Source: Ktedonobacteria bacterium (lineage in GTDB: Bacteria; Chloroflexota; Ktedonobacteria; Ktedonobacterales; JACDGC01). Taken from it: a DNA stretch of 64,000 bases. Positions 43,406 to 51,200 of this stretch are shown here, piece by piece (positions within the stretch are counted from its first letter, which is position 1; each line of letters begins with the position of its first letter). The position numbers and the translations under genes are program-made. Below the pieces are notes generated by a model. That model saw only the letters and a program-made list of their open reading frames with translations. It was not told the DNA's origin and searched no databases. The stretch is from the NCBI GenBank assembly GCA_027459785.1, contig DAIDGU010000008.1, positions 59,767 to 123,766 of the forward strand. The letters are read 5' to 3'.

Positions 43406-43972
43406 ATGGCGGAAGACGACCGCACATTGTTGGCACGCATCGCGGGAGGCGATCAGTCGGCGCTGGAGGCCTTGGCGGCGCGCTTCCACGCGCCGCTGTG
43501 GCGCTTTCTAGCACGCCAACTGGGCAGCGACAGCGCCCTGGTGGAAGATACCTTGCAAGAGGTCTATCTAGCAGTGTGGCGTTCCGCCGCGCGTTACCGG
43601 AACGAGGCCACGCCGGCCACATGGCTCTTCAGCATCGCGCGCTTCCTGACGATTAACGCGCGCAAGGCACAGGCGCGTCACCCTACCCACCCGCTCAGCA
43701 CAACGGATGATACCGAAGATCGATCTCCCGCTCGCACCGATCTACTATTACCCTCGCCTGAAGATGCCGTCCTCGACCGCCTGGCATTGGCTGACGCGCT
43801 GCTCCAGCTCGCCCCCAAGCACCAGGAAGTGTTGGATCTGGTCTGCTATCACGGCTTTGCGCTGGAAGAAGTCGCGCAGATCCTCAGCGTGCCAGTGGGG
43901 ACGGTGAAAAGCCGGCTCAGTTACGCACGGCGGGCCTTGGCCGCCGCATTAAAGAAAGGAGCGTTGCCATGA
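43406..43972 (+). CDS. ECF RNA polymerase sigma factor
   Basis: 188 residues from the ATG at 43406 (AAGGAGG upstream). Region 2 (ALEALAARFHAPLWRFLARQLGSDSALVEDTLQEVYLAVWRSAARY...ATPATWLFSIARFLTINARKA) and region 4 (LALADALLQLAPKHQEVLDLVCYHGFALEEVAQILSVPVGTVKSRLSYARRAL) are joined by a linker, the standard ECF layout. The stop overlaps the anti-sigma start (ATGA), so both are co-translated. It directs polymerase to a stress regulon released by the downstream sensor. Confidence 0.95.
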   Translation: MAEDDRTLLARIAGGDQSALEALAARFHAPLWRFLARQLGSDSALVEDTLQEVYLAVWRSAARYRNEATPATWLFSIARFLTINARKAQARHPTHPLSTTDDTEDRSPARTDLLLPSPEDAVLDRLALADALLQLAPKHQEVLDLVCYHGFALEEVAQILSVPVGTVKSRLSYARRALAAALKKGALP

Positions 43973-45606
43973 ACGCCGCTTGTGCTCGCTGCCGCGCCGC
44001 CCTGCCGTGGTACGCGCGCGACCCCGCCACACCGGAGGCCGATGGTGCCTTCGTCACCGCACATCTGGCCGGCTGCGCCGTCTGCCGCGCCGACCTCGCC
44101 GCCTGGCGTGCGATCACCGCCGCCGTGGCCGCGCCACGCCCAGGTGACACGCCGCGCGCCGGATCGCTCAGCCGGAGCATGGCAACGATCCGCCCGCACC
44201 TTGCCGAAGCGCCAGCGACGGCAAACGCTGCATTCGCGCCGGAAAAGGCAGATCCCCAGCCGTGGACAAGCATGGCCGCCCCACAAGGGGCATGGTATGG
44301 GCGCGATTCATCGTGCTCCGCATCCTCTTCCCCGCGCCCCGCGTCTTCCTCTGCACCAAGCGCGCCGCCGATACAGCGCCCGCTGGCGGCGTTCATCGCG
44401 TTCGCCGCTGTCATCGTAGCCGCCGCCGTGGTCTTCGCAGTGCTGGGCGCGGCGCATCCTAGCAAGGTTCCGGCGGTAACGGCAACCCAACAACCGGCAA
44501 AGCCGCCGATCACCAAGCCGCCTACAAATGCCGGTTTGCCAACGAACATCACCTTCAACAGCATTGCCTTTGGCACGCCGGATGACGGTTGGGCCGTCGG
44601 CAGCACCACACCACCGCTGCCAGGGATGCCAATCCCGATTCCCCTCGTCATTTCGCCTAAGCTAGCCCATTATCATGCAGGCCATTGGCAGATGGTCGCG
44701 CCGCCCGCCGCGCTACACGGTCAGAATATCATCCTCACCGGCGTCGCCATGCTTTCGGTGCAAGAAGGCTGGGCCGTCGGGCGCAGTTATGCTGGTCCGA
44801 CAGGCGACGGCCTCGCTTACGGCGTCATCCTGCATTTTCATGAGGGTGTCTGGCGTGTCGCGGTTGCCCAGGCACCGGCCAATCTCTGGCATATCGTTAT
44901 GCGCAGCCCGACAGACGGCTGGGCGGTTGGCGCTACCGTGACCGCTGATCCCGGCCACCCTAGCGACGTGAATCAGGGTATCGTGCTGCATTATGACGGC
45001 ACCGCCTGGCAACAGGTCGTTGATCCGGCCTTCACCGCCATCACTTTTACTACCGCTGCGCTTGATCCCAACGGCGCGCTCTGGCTGGCGGGGGTGGATG
45101 AACACAGTGGCAGCAACGACGCCACGGCACCCGCCGTGCTGGTGCGACAAGTCGGGTCAACCTGGGTGCGCCAGACGCTCCCGATCCCGTATGCGCGCCT
45201 GAATGCGCTCGCGCCCGTCAGCGCGAACGAAGTGTGGGGGGCAGGGACGATCCTGGGTGGCAGTGGTCCCGCCGGCAGCGCGAATCTTAAGCAGCCTGGC
45301 TACGCGGCGATCTTCCACTGGCAAAACAACGGTTGGACGGATGTGATGTATACGAATGCCGCTCATAGCTACAGGTTGAGCTACAATGCTATCGCCCTCA
45401 CTTCGCCGGATGCTGGCTGGGCTGTGGGCGATTACGGCGCGCTGGGGCAGGGCGCACATGGGCAATGGGCCTTCGCACAGCTCCCCATCAATGCCACGCT
45501 CAATGCTGTCATCCTGCTCTCATCTGTTGAAGGCTGGGCGACTGGTACGGGCGGGACCATCGTGCATTATGACAACGGCGCGTGGCAGGTGGTGAACGGC
45601 GGTTAG
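43969..45606 (+). CDS. Anti-sigma factor with zf-HC2 domain and beta-propeller ectodomain
   Basis: 545 residues. N-terminal zinc-binding anti-sigma module with H32, C36 and C39 (AHLAGCAVC) and an earlier C-x2-C (CARC). One transmembrane helix at 138-160 separates it from an extracellular region of about 380 residues. That region repeats a GWAVG-like motif six times (DDGWAVGS, EGWAVGRS, DGWAVGAT, EVWGAGT, AGWAVGDY, EGWATGTG), a BNR/YCF48-like beta-propeller. The propeller probably senses an envelope signal and controls release of the sigma factor. Same operon; tail-to-tail 4-bp overlap with the APH gene. Confidence 0.88.
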   Translation: MNAACARCRAALPWYARDPATPEADGAFVTAHLAGCAVCRADLAAWRAITAAVAAPRPGDTPRAGSLSRSMATIRPHLAEAPATANAAFAPEKADPQPWTSMAAPQGAWYGRDSSCSASSSPRPASSSAPSAPPIQRPLAAFIAFAAVIVAAAVVFAVLGAAHPSKVPAVTATQQPAKPPITKPPTNAGLPTNITFNSIAFGTPDDGWAVGSTTPPLPGMPIPIPLVISPKLAHYHAGHWQMVAPPAALHGQNIILTGVAMLSVQEGWAVGRSYAGPTGDGLAYGVILHFHEGVWRVAVAQAPANLWHIVMRSPTDGWAVGATVTADPGHPSDVNQGIVLHYDGTAWQQVVDPAFTAITFTTAALDPNGALWLAGVDEHSGSNDATAPAVLVRQVGSTWVRQTLPIPYARLNALAPVSANEVWGAGTILGGSGPAGSANLKQPGYAAIFHWQNNGWTDVMYTNAAHSYRLSYNAIALTSPDAGWAVGDYGALGQGAHGQWAFAQLPINATLNAVILLSSVEGWATGTGGTIVHYDNGAWQVVNGG

Positions 45607-46520
45607 CGTTTGCTGGCGGCGAGCAGGGTGGCGCAGGTGAGCATGGCGGCGCTGGGCTGGCCGCCGTCTTCCACATCCCACCAGGCGGAAAGGACGGCCT
45701 GATAGATGGCCCAGGCGCGGATGCGGGCGCGATCCAGGTTCAGTTCGTCGGCGAGTTGATCGATGCGGCGGGCGAGGATGCGCCCCGGCTGAGGCTGCGC
45801 CAGCAGGTCCGGCAGCCAGTTGCGCAGCAGCGCGCCCGTCTCGTAGGCCGGCTCGCCGATCAGCCCCTTGGGATCGATGGCGAGCCAGGGAGCGCGCGTC
45901 GCCGCCAGAATGTTATCATGATGCAGGTCGCCGTGCAGCAAAGTCGGCGGACCCATTGAGGCACACAGGTCGGCATAGCGCGCCTCGGCCTCGGCCACCA
46001 GCGCGGACGGAAACGGTCCGGTGCTGCCGCCATACTGCTCGCGCAGCCGGGCGAGTCCTCGCCCCCAATCCGCGACGGTGGGGAAGGGATGCTCTGCCGG
46101 TGCGGGTCGCCAGAGGGCGCGCATCACACTGGCAGCCGCGCTCGTCGCGCGCACATCATCATCCAACGCCCGTAATGGCGTGCCGGGAACCAGCCGTTCC
46201 AGCAGCAACGCTTCGTACGCTGCATCGCTCGCCAGCAAGCGTGCCATGCCCTGGCCGGCAAAAAGGCGCAGCGCCTCGGCTTCCCGCGCGAACTCGCCCG
46301 TCGGCGCGCACATCTTCACGACCACCGGCTGCCCATCACCGCGCATCCCCGGCGCGACGAAGTGGTACGACAGGTTGGTATAGGGCGCAGCCACCACGAC
46401 ATCCCACCGCTGGGCGCACGCCACGAGGGCGGCGGGCAGCCGCGCCAGCCAGTCGCGCCCCGCGTCGCCATGCCTGGCGCTGATCGCCTGGGTGAAGTGA
46501 TCTGGTAACGGTAGCATCAT
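45603..46520 (-). CDS. APH(6)-like aminoglycoside phosphotransferase
   Basis: 305 residues. Kinase-like fold of the APH family with VVVKMCAP (nucleotide lysine), catalytic loop LLHGDLHHDNILAA and WLAIDPKGLIGEPAYE, the latter a signature of the APH(6)/StrB branch that phosphorylates streptomycin. Intact and normal in length. Clinical-type resistance is not implied; environmental homologues act on unknown hydroxylated substrates. Converges with the anti-sigma gene with a 4-bp overlap. Confidence 0.88.
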   Translation of the reverse strand: MMLPLPDHFTQAISARHGDAGRDWLARLPAALVACAQRWDVVVAAPYTNLSYHFVAPGMRGDGQPVVVKMCAPTGEFAREAEALRLFAGQGMARLLASDAAYEALLLERLVPGTPLRALDDDVRATSAAASVMRALWRPAPAEHPFPTVADWGRGLARLREQYGGSTGPFPSALVAEAEARYADLCASMGPPTLLHGDLHHDNILAATRAPWLAIDPKGLIGEPAYETGALLRNWLPDLLAQPQPGRILARRIDQLADELNLDRARIRAWAIYQAVLSAWWDVEDGGQPSAAMLTCATLLAASKR

Positions 46521-46554
46521 ATTCTCTCGCTCGCATTAGAAAACGCCATGCTGG

Positions 46555-47613
46555 TTACGAGGCCGTTTGCTGCGTATCAGCGGGCAATTCATCAGCATAG
46601 ATGACGTGTCCCGTGACGACGCCATACCAAGCCAACACCCGTAAGGCGCGCAGCGTGTTCCACCGACTTGGGCGGCCTTGGCCTTCGTCCACCGCAACCG
46701 CCATCGTTCCTGGGTGCTGGATCTCGATCGGCCACCGTCCGTCGCTGTCACACTTTGTCTCAACGAGCGCGATCGCCTCAGCCACGCGCGCGTCTGGCGT
46801 GACGTCAGCACTGCGCAAGTAGTCGAGTCCGCGCAGCACATCGTAGTGCCACCAGGTCGGGAAGGCGAAGCGGGTGAATGCGGAGCCGCCCTTGCGGTCG
46901 TGCTCGATGACATCGCCGATTGATCGCCGACGGAAGAGGCGGCGCTCAAGGAGATACTCCTGCCCACGGAGGCGAGCCTCGGTCACATCGGCGCGGCGCT
47001 CACCGGCTAGTTCGTATGCAAGCAGGGCTTCGAGGACGCAGATCGTCGTATTGAACGACGACCGCTGCGAACCGTTCTCGGCTTCGCAGTTCCACCCGCC
47101 ATCAGGGAGTTGTTCACTGAGCAGACGGGTGATGATCCGCTGCACGTCCTGACCAAAATAGGCTCCACTCGCCGCCACCTGCCCATTGATACACGGCTCG
47201 ACCTCGCCGACGAAGAACGGAGTACCCACAAAGTCCGGTCCTCGCCAGGTGCCATCCCAGTCCCATCCTTGCCACCGCACCTGGTCGCGGACCAGACCTA
47301 CGGCGCGTTGCGCGGCGGCACTGGCGGGATCAAGCCCCAGTTCGCGGAGCAGTGACAGGACGTGCATGGTAGAGTCCCATCCGTGGTTCCATGCCACGCC
47401 AGCCCACGATCCATCGGACCCTTGCAAGGCGAGCAGCTGCGCTCCCATGCCCTCGGTGGCGATGCGCGCTCGTTCAGTCGCCACCGCATCCGCAGAGGCA
47501 CCAGTCAGGTCGCGCATCACCTGCCAGCGGATGGCCGGGTCGCCATCAAGCAGCCATTGAATGACCGAACCGGCAGGCTGTGGGGCTGACGGTTTGGATG
47601 GTATGTTCTTCAT
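46555..47613 (-). CDS. Terpenoid-cyclase/alpha-toroid-fold protein
   Basis: 352 residues. Repeated alpha-hairpin segments with QxxDGSW-type motifs (LQGSDGSWAG, LPDGGWNCE, DSDGRWP) match prenyltransferase/squalene-oxidase repeats that build an alpha-alpha toroid. There is no DxDD cyclase motif, so cyclisation is unlikely; a related group of single-domain proteins has unknown function. Codon and base composition are somewhat less GC-rich than the neighbours. It lies 34 bp upstream of the APH gene on the same strand, so the two may be co-transcribed. Confidence 0.7.
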   Translation of the reverse strand: MKNIPSKPSAPQPAGSVIQWLLDGDPAIRWQVMRDLTGASADAVATERARIATEGMGAQLLALQGSDGSWAGVAWNHGWDSTMHVLSLLRELGLDPASAAAQRAVGLVRDQVRWQGWDWDGTWRGPDFVGTPFFVGEVEPCINGQVAASGAYFGQDVQRIITRLLSEQLPDGGWNCEAENGSQRSSFNTTICVLEALLAYELAGERRADVTEARLRGQEYLLERRLFRRRSIGDVIEHDRKGGSAFTRFAFPTWWHYDVLRGLDYLRSADVTPDARVAEAIALVETKCDSDGRWPIEIQHPGTMAVAVDEGQGRPSRWNTLRALRVLAWYGVVTGHVIYADELPADTQQTAS

Positions 47614-47966
47614 GCACTGATGCTCCTTACAGGGGCAATGAGATGCTGGCGGGAACCTCTCTCATGGGCAAAACAATACAGTCGCAATGAGGACGAGTGA
47701 GTACCGACGGGGAACACGCACGACGACCTGCATCACTGATCGTCAAGTATACCGCACCACGAACAAAAGGGCTAAGGGGCAAAGCTCCGAATCACACGGT
47801 CCCATGCGAAGGGTATAGGACGGCCCCTCGATATGGCCTCAGTGCTGCGGTCTGATTGGCCCCGCGCGATCGGCCTCGTCCCAGGCTCAGTAGGGAGCCT
47901 TACAGATCGAAGGCGCGGGTTTACCCGCCGGCTGGTTTCGCCGGTTGGCTGCGCGACAACGGGTTT
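47614..47966. other. Intergenic region upstream of terpenoid-cyclase-fold gene
   Basis: No gene seen. Small GC hairpins GCGGGTTTACCCGC and CCGGCTGGTTTCGCCGG near 47918-47945 look like REP-type sequence. The region must hold the promoter for the minus-strand gene. Confidence 0.4.
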
Positions 47967-48055
47967 ATACCAATTTCGGGTATAGTCGGTGGCTATCGTG
48001 GCCGGACAGACAGGCATGTCTGTCCTCCGGGGAAGCGTGAGGGACAGGAAGGTTT
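47967..48055. repeat. MITE-like hairpin repeat, copy C (truncated)
   Basis: Begins with ATACCAATTTCGGGTA, has one GGACAGACAGGCATGTCTGTCC hairpin-type module and part of a second, then loses similarity. No right end. It lies 75 bp downstream of the alaS stop. Confidence 0.6.
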
Positions 48056-48129
48056 GCCCCCGTCTGCGCTCCCCTCTCCATCCGCAGATGGGGAGGGGTT
48101 GGGGGTGGGGCCGCCGGGGGTGGGGCCAC

Positions 48130-50805
48130 TTAGCTGAGCGTGGCCACCATTTCTGGCACCTCAGCCACGATTTCCGCGAGGTGGGCCGCCGAACGGCTGC
48201 CGCCGCGCGCCGACTCCGGGCGTCCGCCCCCCTTGCCGCCCAGGCGTTCCGCCACGCGCTGGGCGATCTTGCCCGCGTGCCAGCCCTGGCTGGTCAGTTC
48301 GGGGCTGACCGTAACCACGAACGTCGCTCCGCCCTCCACCGTTTTGGTTGCCAGCAGGATAACCGCTGGGCCGAGGCGTTCGCGGATACGGTCGTTCATC
48401 TCCAGCAGCGCTTCGTTGCTGGGGGCGATCACGGAGGCTGCTACCACCGAACTGCCCCGCACGGGGGTCGCGGCTGCTGCCAGCCGGGCGGCTTCGTCGC
48501 GGAAGCTCTCCCGCTGGGCGCGGTCCAGTTCCTTGCGGGCGCTGGTCAGGTCCGCTGCGAGTTGGGCCACCCGTTGTTCGAGCATATCCGGGGAGGTTTG
48601 CAGGCGCGACGCCAAAGCGTCCACGAGGTGCTTGCGCCCCATCAGATATGTCGCGGCGGCTTGGCCCGTTAGGGCTTCGATCCGCCGGATACCCGCCGCG
48701 CTGCTGATTTCCTGTGTCGTAACGTACACCCCGATCTGCCCCGTCGCCGCCACGTGAGTCCCGCCGCACAGCTCCTTGCTGGTACCCATTGTCACCACGC
48801 GCACCGGGTCGGGATATTTCTCGCCGAACAGGGCCATCGCGCCGGACCGTTTCGCTTCGTCCAGCGGGGTCAGCGCGGTATTGACGGGGAAATTGTGGCG
48901 AATCCACTCGTTGACTGCCTGGTCGATCTGTTCGACCTCGGCGGGGGTCAGCGGGCGGGGGTGATTGAAATCGAACCGCAGGCGGTGGGGTTCCACCAGG
49001 CTGCCCTGTTGCACGACGGACTCGCCCAGCAAGTCCTTGAGGGCGCGGTGCAGCAGATGTGTCGCGCTGTGGTTCCGGCGCGTCGCGTCGCGGCGTGTTT
49101 CGTCCACCTGCGCTTGCACCTCGCTGCCGATCTTGAGGTAGCCCTCGGTCATCTGGCCCAGGTGTACGATGAGGCCGCCCGCCGGGCGCTGCGTATCCAC
49201 CACCTGAAAGGTTCCCGTCGGGCTGCGCAGCACGCCCTGGTCGCCCACCTGGCCGCCGCTCTCCGCGTAAAACGGCGTCTCCGCCAGTAGGACCGCCAGT
49301 AGCGGCGCGCTCGTCGGTTCCAGGGGTACCGGCGTTGTTTCCGGCGCTGTGATCATCTCCTGCGGCTGGCTTTCGGCGACTAACGCGACGACGCGGCTCG
49401 TTCCCTGTGTCGTCGTGTACCCCGTGAAGCCCGTGGGTGGAAGGGTCGCCGTCAAATGTGTCCATAATTCATCCTCTCGCTCATCTGCGAGCCCGTGTTT
49501 CGTTTTACTCTGTTGGCGCTGGCGGCCCATTGCGGCCTTGAAGTCGGCCTCATTCACGGTCATGCCGTGTTCCTGGGCGACTTCCAGCGTCAGTTCCAGG
49601 GGAAAGCCATGTGTGTCATACAGGGCGAAGGCGTCCGCGCCAGGTAATTCGTGCTGGCCGGCGCGTTCGAGGTCCGCCAGCTTTTCGCCCAAAAGGTGCA
49701 GGCCGGTGGTGAGCGTCTGACCAAATTTGCGCTCTTCCAGCGTCAGCACATCCACGATGCGGTCGCGGTTGGTGCGCAGTTCGGGGTATTGCCCCTCCAT
49801 CAACTCGATGACGGTATCCGCCGCTTCGCCCAAAAAGGGGCGGTCCAGGCCCAGCAGTTTGCCGTGGCGCACGGCGCGGCGCAACACGCGCCGAAAGATA
49901 TAGCCGCGCCCCTCGTTGCTGGGCAACACGCCGTCGCCGGCCAGGAAGACGAGCGCGCGACCGTGGTCGGCGATGACGCGCAAGCTCGTGTCAGCCTTGA
50001 GATCCTTGCCATAGGTCGTGCCGGCGATCTGGGCGAACTTTTTGATGATCGGCAAGAACAGATCGGTCTCGAACACCGTTTCTTTCTTCTGAAGGATCAT
50101 CGACAGGCGTTCCAACCCCATGCCGGTGTCGATATTTTGTTTCTTGAGTGGCTCCTTATTTCCCTGGCCGTCCTGATTGTATTGCATGAACACCAGGTTC
50201 CAGATTTCCAGGTAGCGGTCGCAATCGCAGCCGGGCGCACAGGTCGGTCGCCCACAGCCATACTGTTCCCCGCGATCATAATAGATCTCGGAGTCCGGTC
50301 CACAGGGGCCGGGGGTGGTGGGGCCGCGATCCCACCAGTTATCTTCCAGGCGGGTGATGCGGTCGGCGGGGATGCCGGCGATCTCGCCCCAGAGTGTGAT
50401 AGCCTCGTCATCAGCAGGATAAACCGACGGATAGAGCCGTTCTGGCTCCAGGCCATAGACCTTTGTCAGCAAGTCCCATGCAAAAGTGATGGCTCCGCGC
50501 TTGAAATAATCGCCGACGGAGAAATTGCCCAACATCTCGAAGAAGGTCAGGTGGCGGGCGTCGCCGACCTCGTCGATATCCACCGTGCGGAAGCATTTCT
50601 GGCTGGAGGTCATGCGCAGGGCGGGCGGCGTTTCCATCCCCAGGAAAAAGGGGACCATCTGCTGCATGCCCGCCGTCGTCAGAAAGACGGTGGGGTCGTT
50701 GTGCGGCACCAGCGATGAACTGGGCATGAGTTTGTGGCCGTTTTCGCCGAAATATTTCAGGAAGGTCTCGCGGATGCGGGAACTCGTCCAGGTTTTCTTG
50801 GGCAT
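48130..50805 (-). CDS. alaS: Alanyl-tRNA synthetase
   Basis: 891 residues, typical length. Class II catalytic core (TTAGMQQMVPFFLG, FEMLGNFSVGDYFK, TGMGLERLS), editing domain with metal motifs NHSATHLLH (HxxxH) and CGGTH, and a C-terminal C-Ala domain (EGGATFVVTVSPEL... GGKGGGRPESARGG). It charges tRNA-Ala and clears Ser/Gly mischarges. The leader (50806-51174) carries a TGGTAC sequence reminiscent of a T-box core, not established. Monocistronic. Confidence 0.97.
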   Translation of the reverse strand: MPKKTWTSSRIRETFLKYFGENGHKLMPSSSLVPHNDPTVFLTTAGMQQMVPFFLGMETPPALRMTSSQKCFRTVDIDEVGDARHLTFFEMLGNFSVGDYFKRGAITFAWDLLTKVYGLEPERLYPSVYPADDEAITLWGEIAGIPADRITRLEDNWWDRGPTTPGPCGPDSEIYYDRGEQYGCGRPTCAPGCDCDRYLEIWNLVFMQYNQDGQGNKEPLKKQNIDTGMGLERLSMILQKKETVFETDLFLPIIKKFAQIAGTTYGKDLKADTSLRVIADHGRALVFLAGDGVLPSNEGRGYIFRRVLRRAVRHGKLLGLDRPFLGEAADTVIELMEGQYPELRTNRDRIVDVLTLEERKFGQTLTTGLHLLGEKLADLERAGQHELPGADAFALYDTHGFPLELTLEVAQEHGMTVNEADFKAAMGRQRQQSKTKHGLADEREDELWTHLTATLPPTGFTGYTTTQGTSRVVALVAESQPQEMITAPETTPVPLEPTSAPLLAVLLAETPFYAESGGQVGDQGVLRSPTGTFQVVDTQRPAGGLIVHLGQMTEGYLKIGSEVQAQVDETRRDATRRNHSATHLLHRALKDLLGESVVQQGSLVEPHRLRFDFNHPRPLTPAEVEQIDQAVNEWIRHNFPVNTALTPLDEAKRSGAMALFGEKYPDPVRVVTMGTSKELCGGTHVAATGQIGVYVTTQEISSAAGIRRIEALTGQAAATYLMGRKHLVDALASRLQTSPDMLEQRVAQLAADLTSARKELDRAQRESFRDEAARLAAAATPVRGSSVVAASVIAPSNEALLEMNDRIRERLGPAVILLATKTVEGGATFVVTVSPELTSQGWHAGKIAQRVAERLGGKGGGRPESARGGSRSAAHLAEIVAEVPEMVATLS

Positions 50806-51180
50806 CGGGTTGCTATCCTCTTCGGCTCGTCCTCAGACATGGGTTGGCAGGGAACGGGTGATGTGGCGCGCGCTAGCCCGATATGCCGAGTAGGTGGCAC
50901 ACGTGGGCTGGCATCGTGCAAGATGCGGGCCAGGGTCAGGAGGCGCGGAATGTTCACAAAATGACATTGCTCGATGCGGAACACCGCATCCCTCGCTTCA
51001 GGCGCGACCTTCGCGCGCTGTATATATAGAGGAACGATCAATGTGATACGGCCTCGTACCACCGATGGGCAATGCGCAGAGGCGCGCGGTGCTCAACACG
51101 GAGCAGCGTTCCAGGCGAACGCTGACGGTTGGTGGTGAGGAGGGTCTGGGCGAACCTTCCTCGCATTCCTTTACATTATA
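50806..51180 (-). promoter_or_regulatory. alaS leader with promoter and weak T-box-like segment
   Basis: A TATAAT (51175-51180, minus) about 370 bp upstream of alaS implies a long leader. It contains GGTGGTACGAGG (51052-51063), similar to the T-box GGTGGTACCGCG core; its UGGU could pair with the ACCA end of tRNA-Ala. I could not find a full stem I or a terminator/antiterminator pair. Confidence 0.25.
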
Positions 51181-51200
51181 GCACATCCCGTTCGCCCTGG

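Noticed and set aside
48161..49465. 434-codon frame inside alaS and similar long frames opposite alaS
   Set aside because: Arg/Gly/Pro-rich translation from GC-rich third positions; alaS itself is complete.
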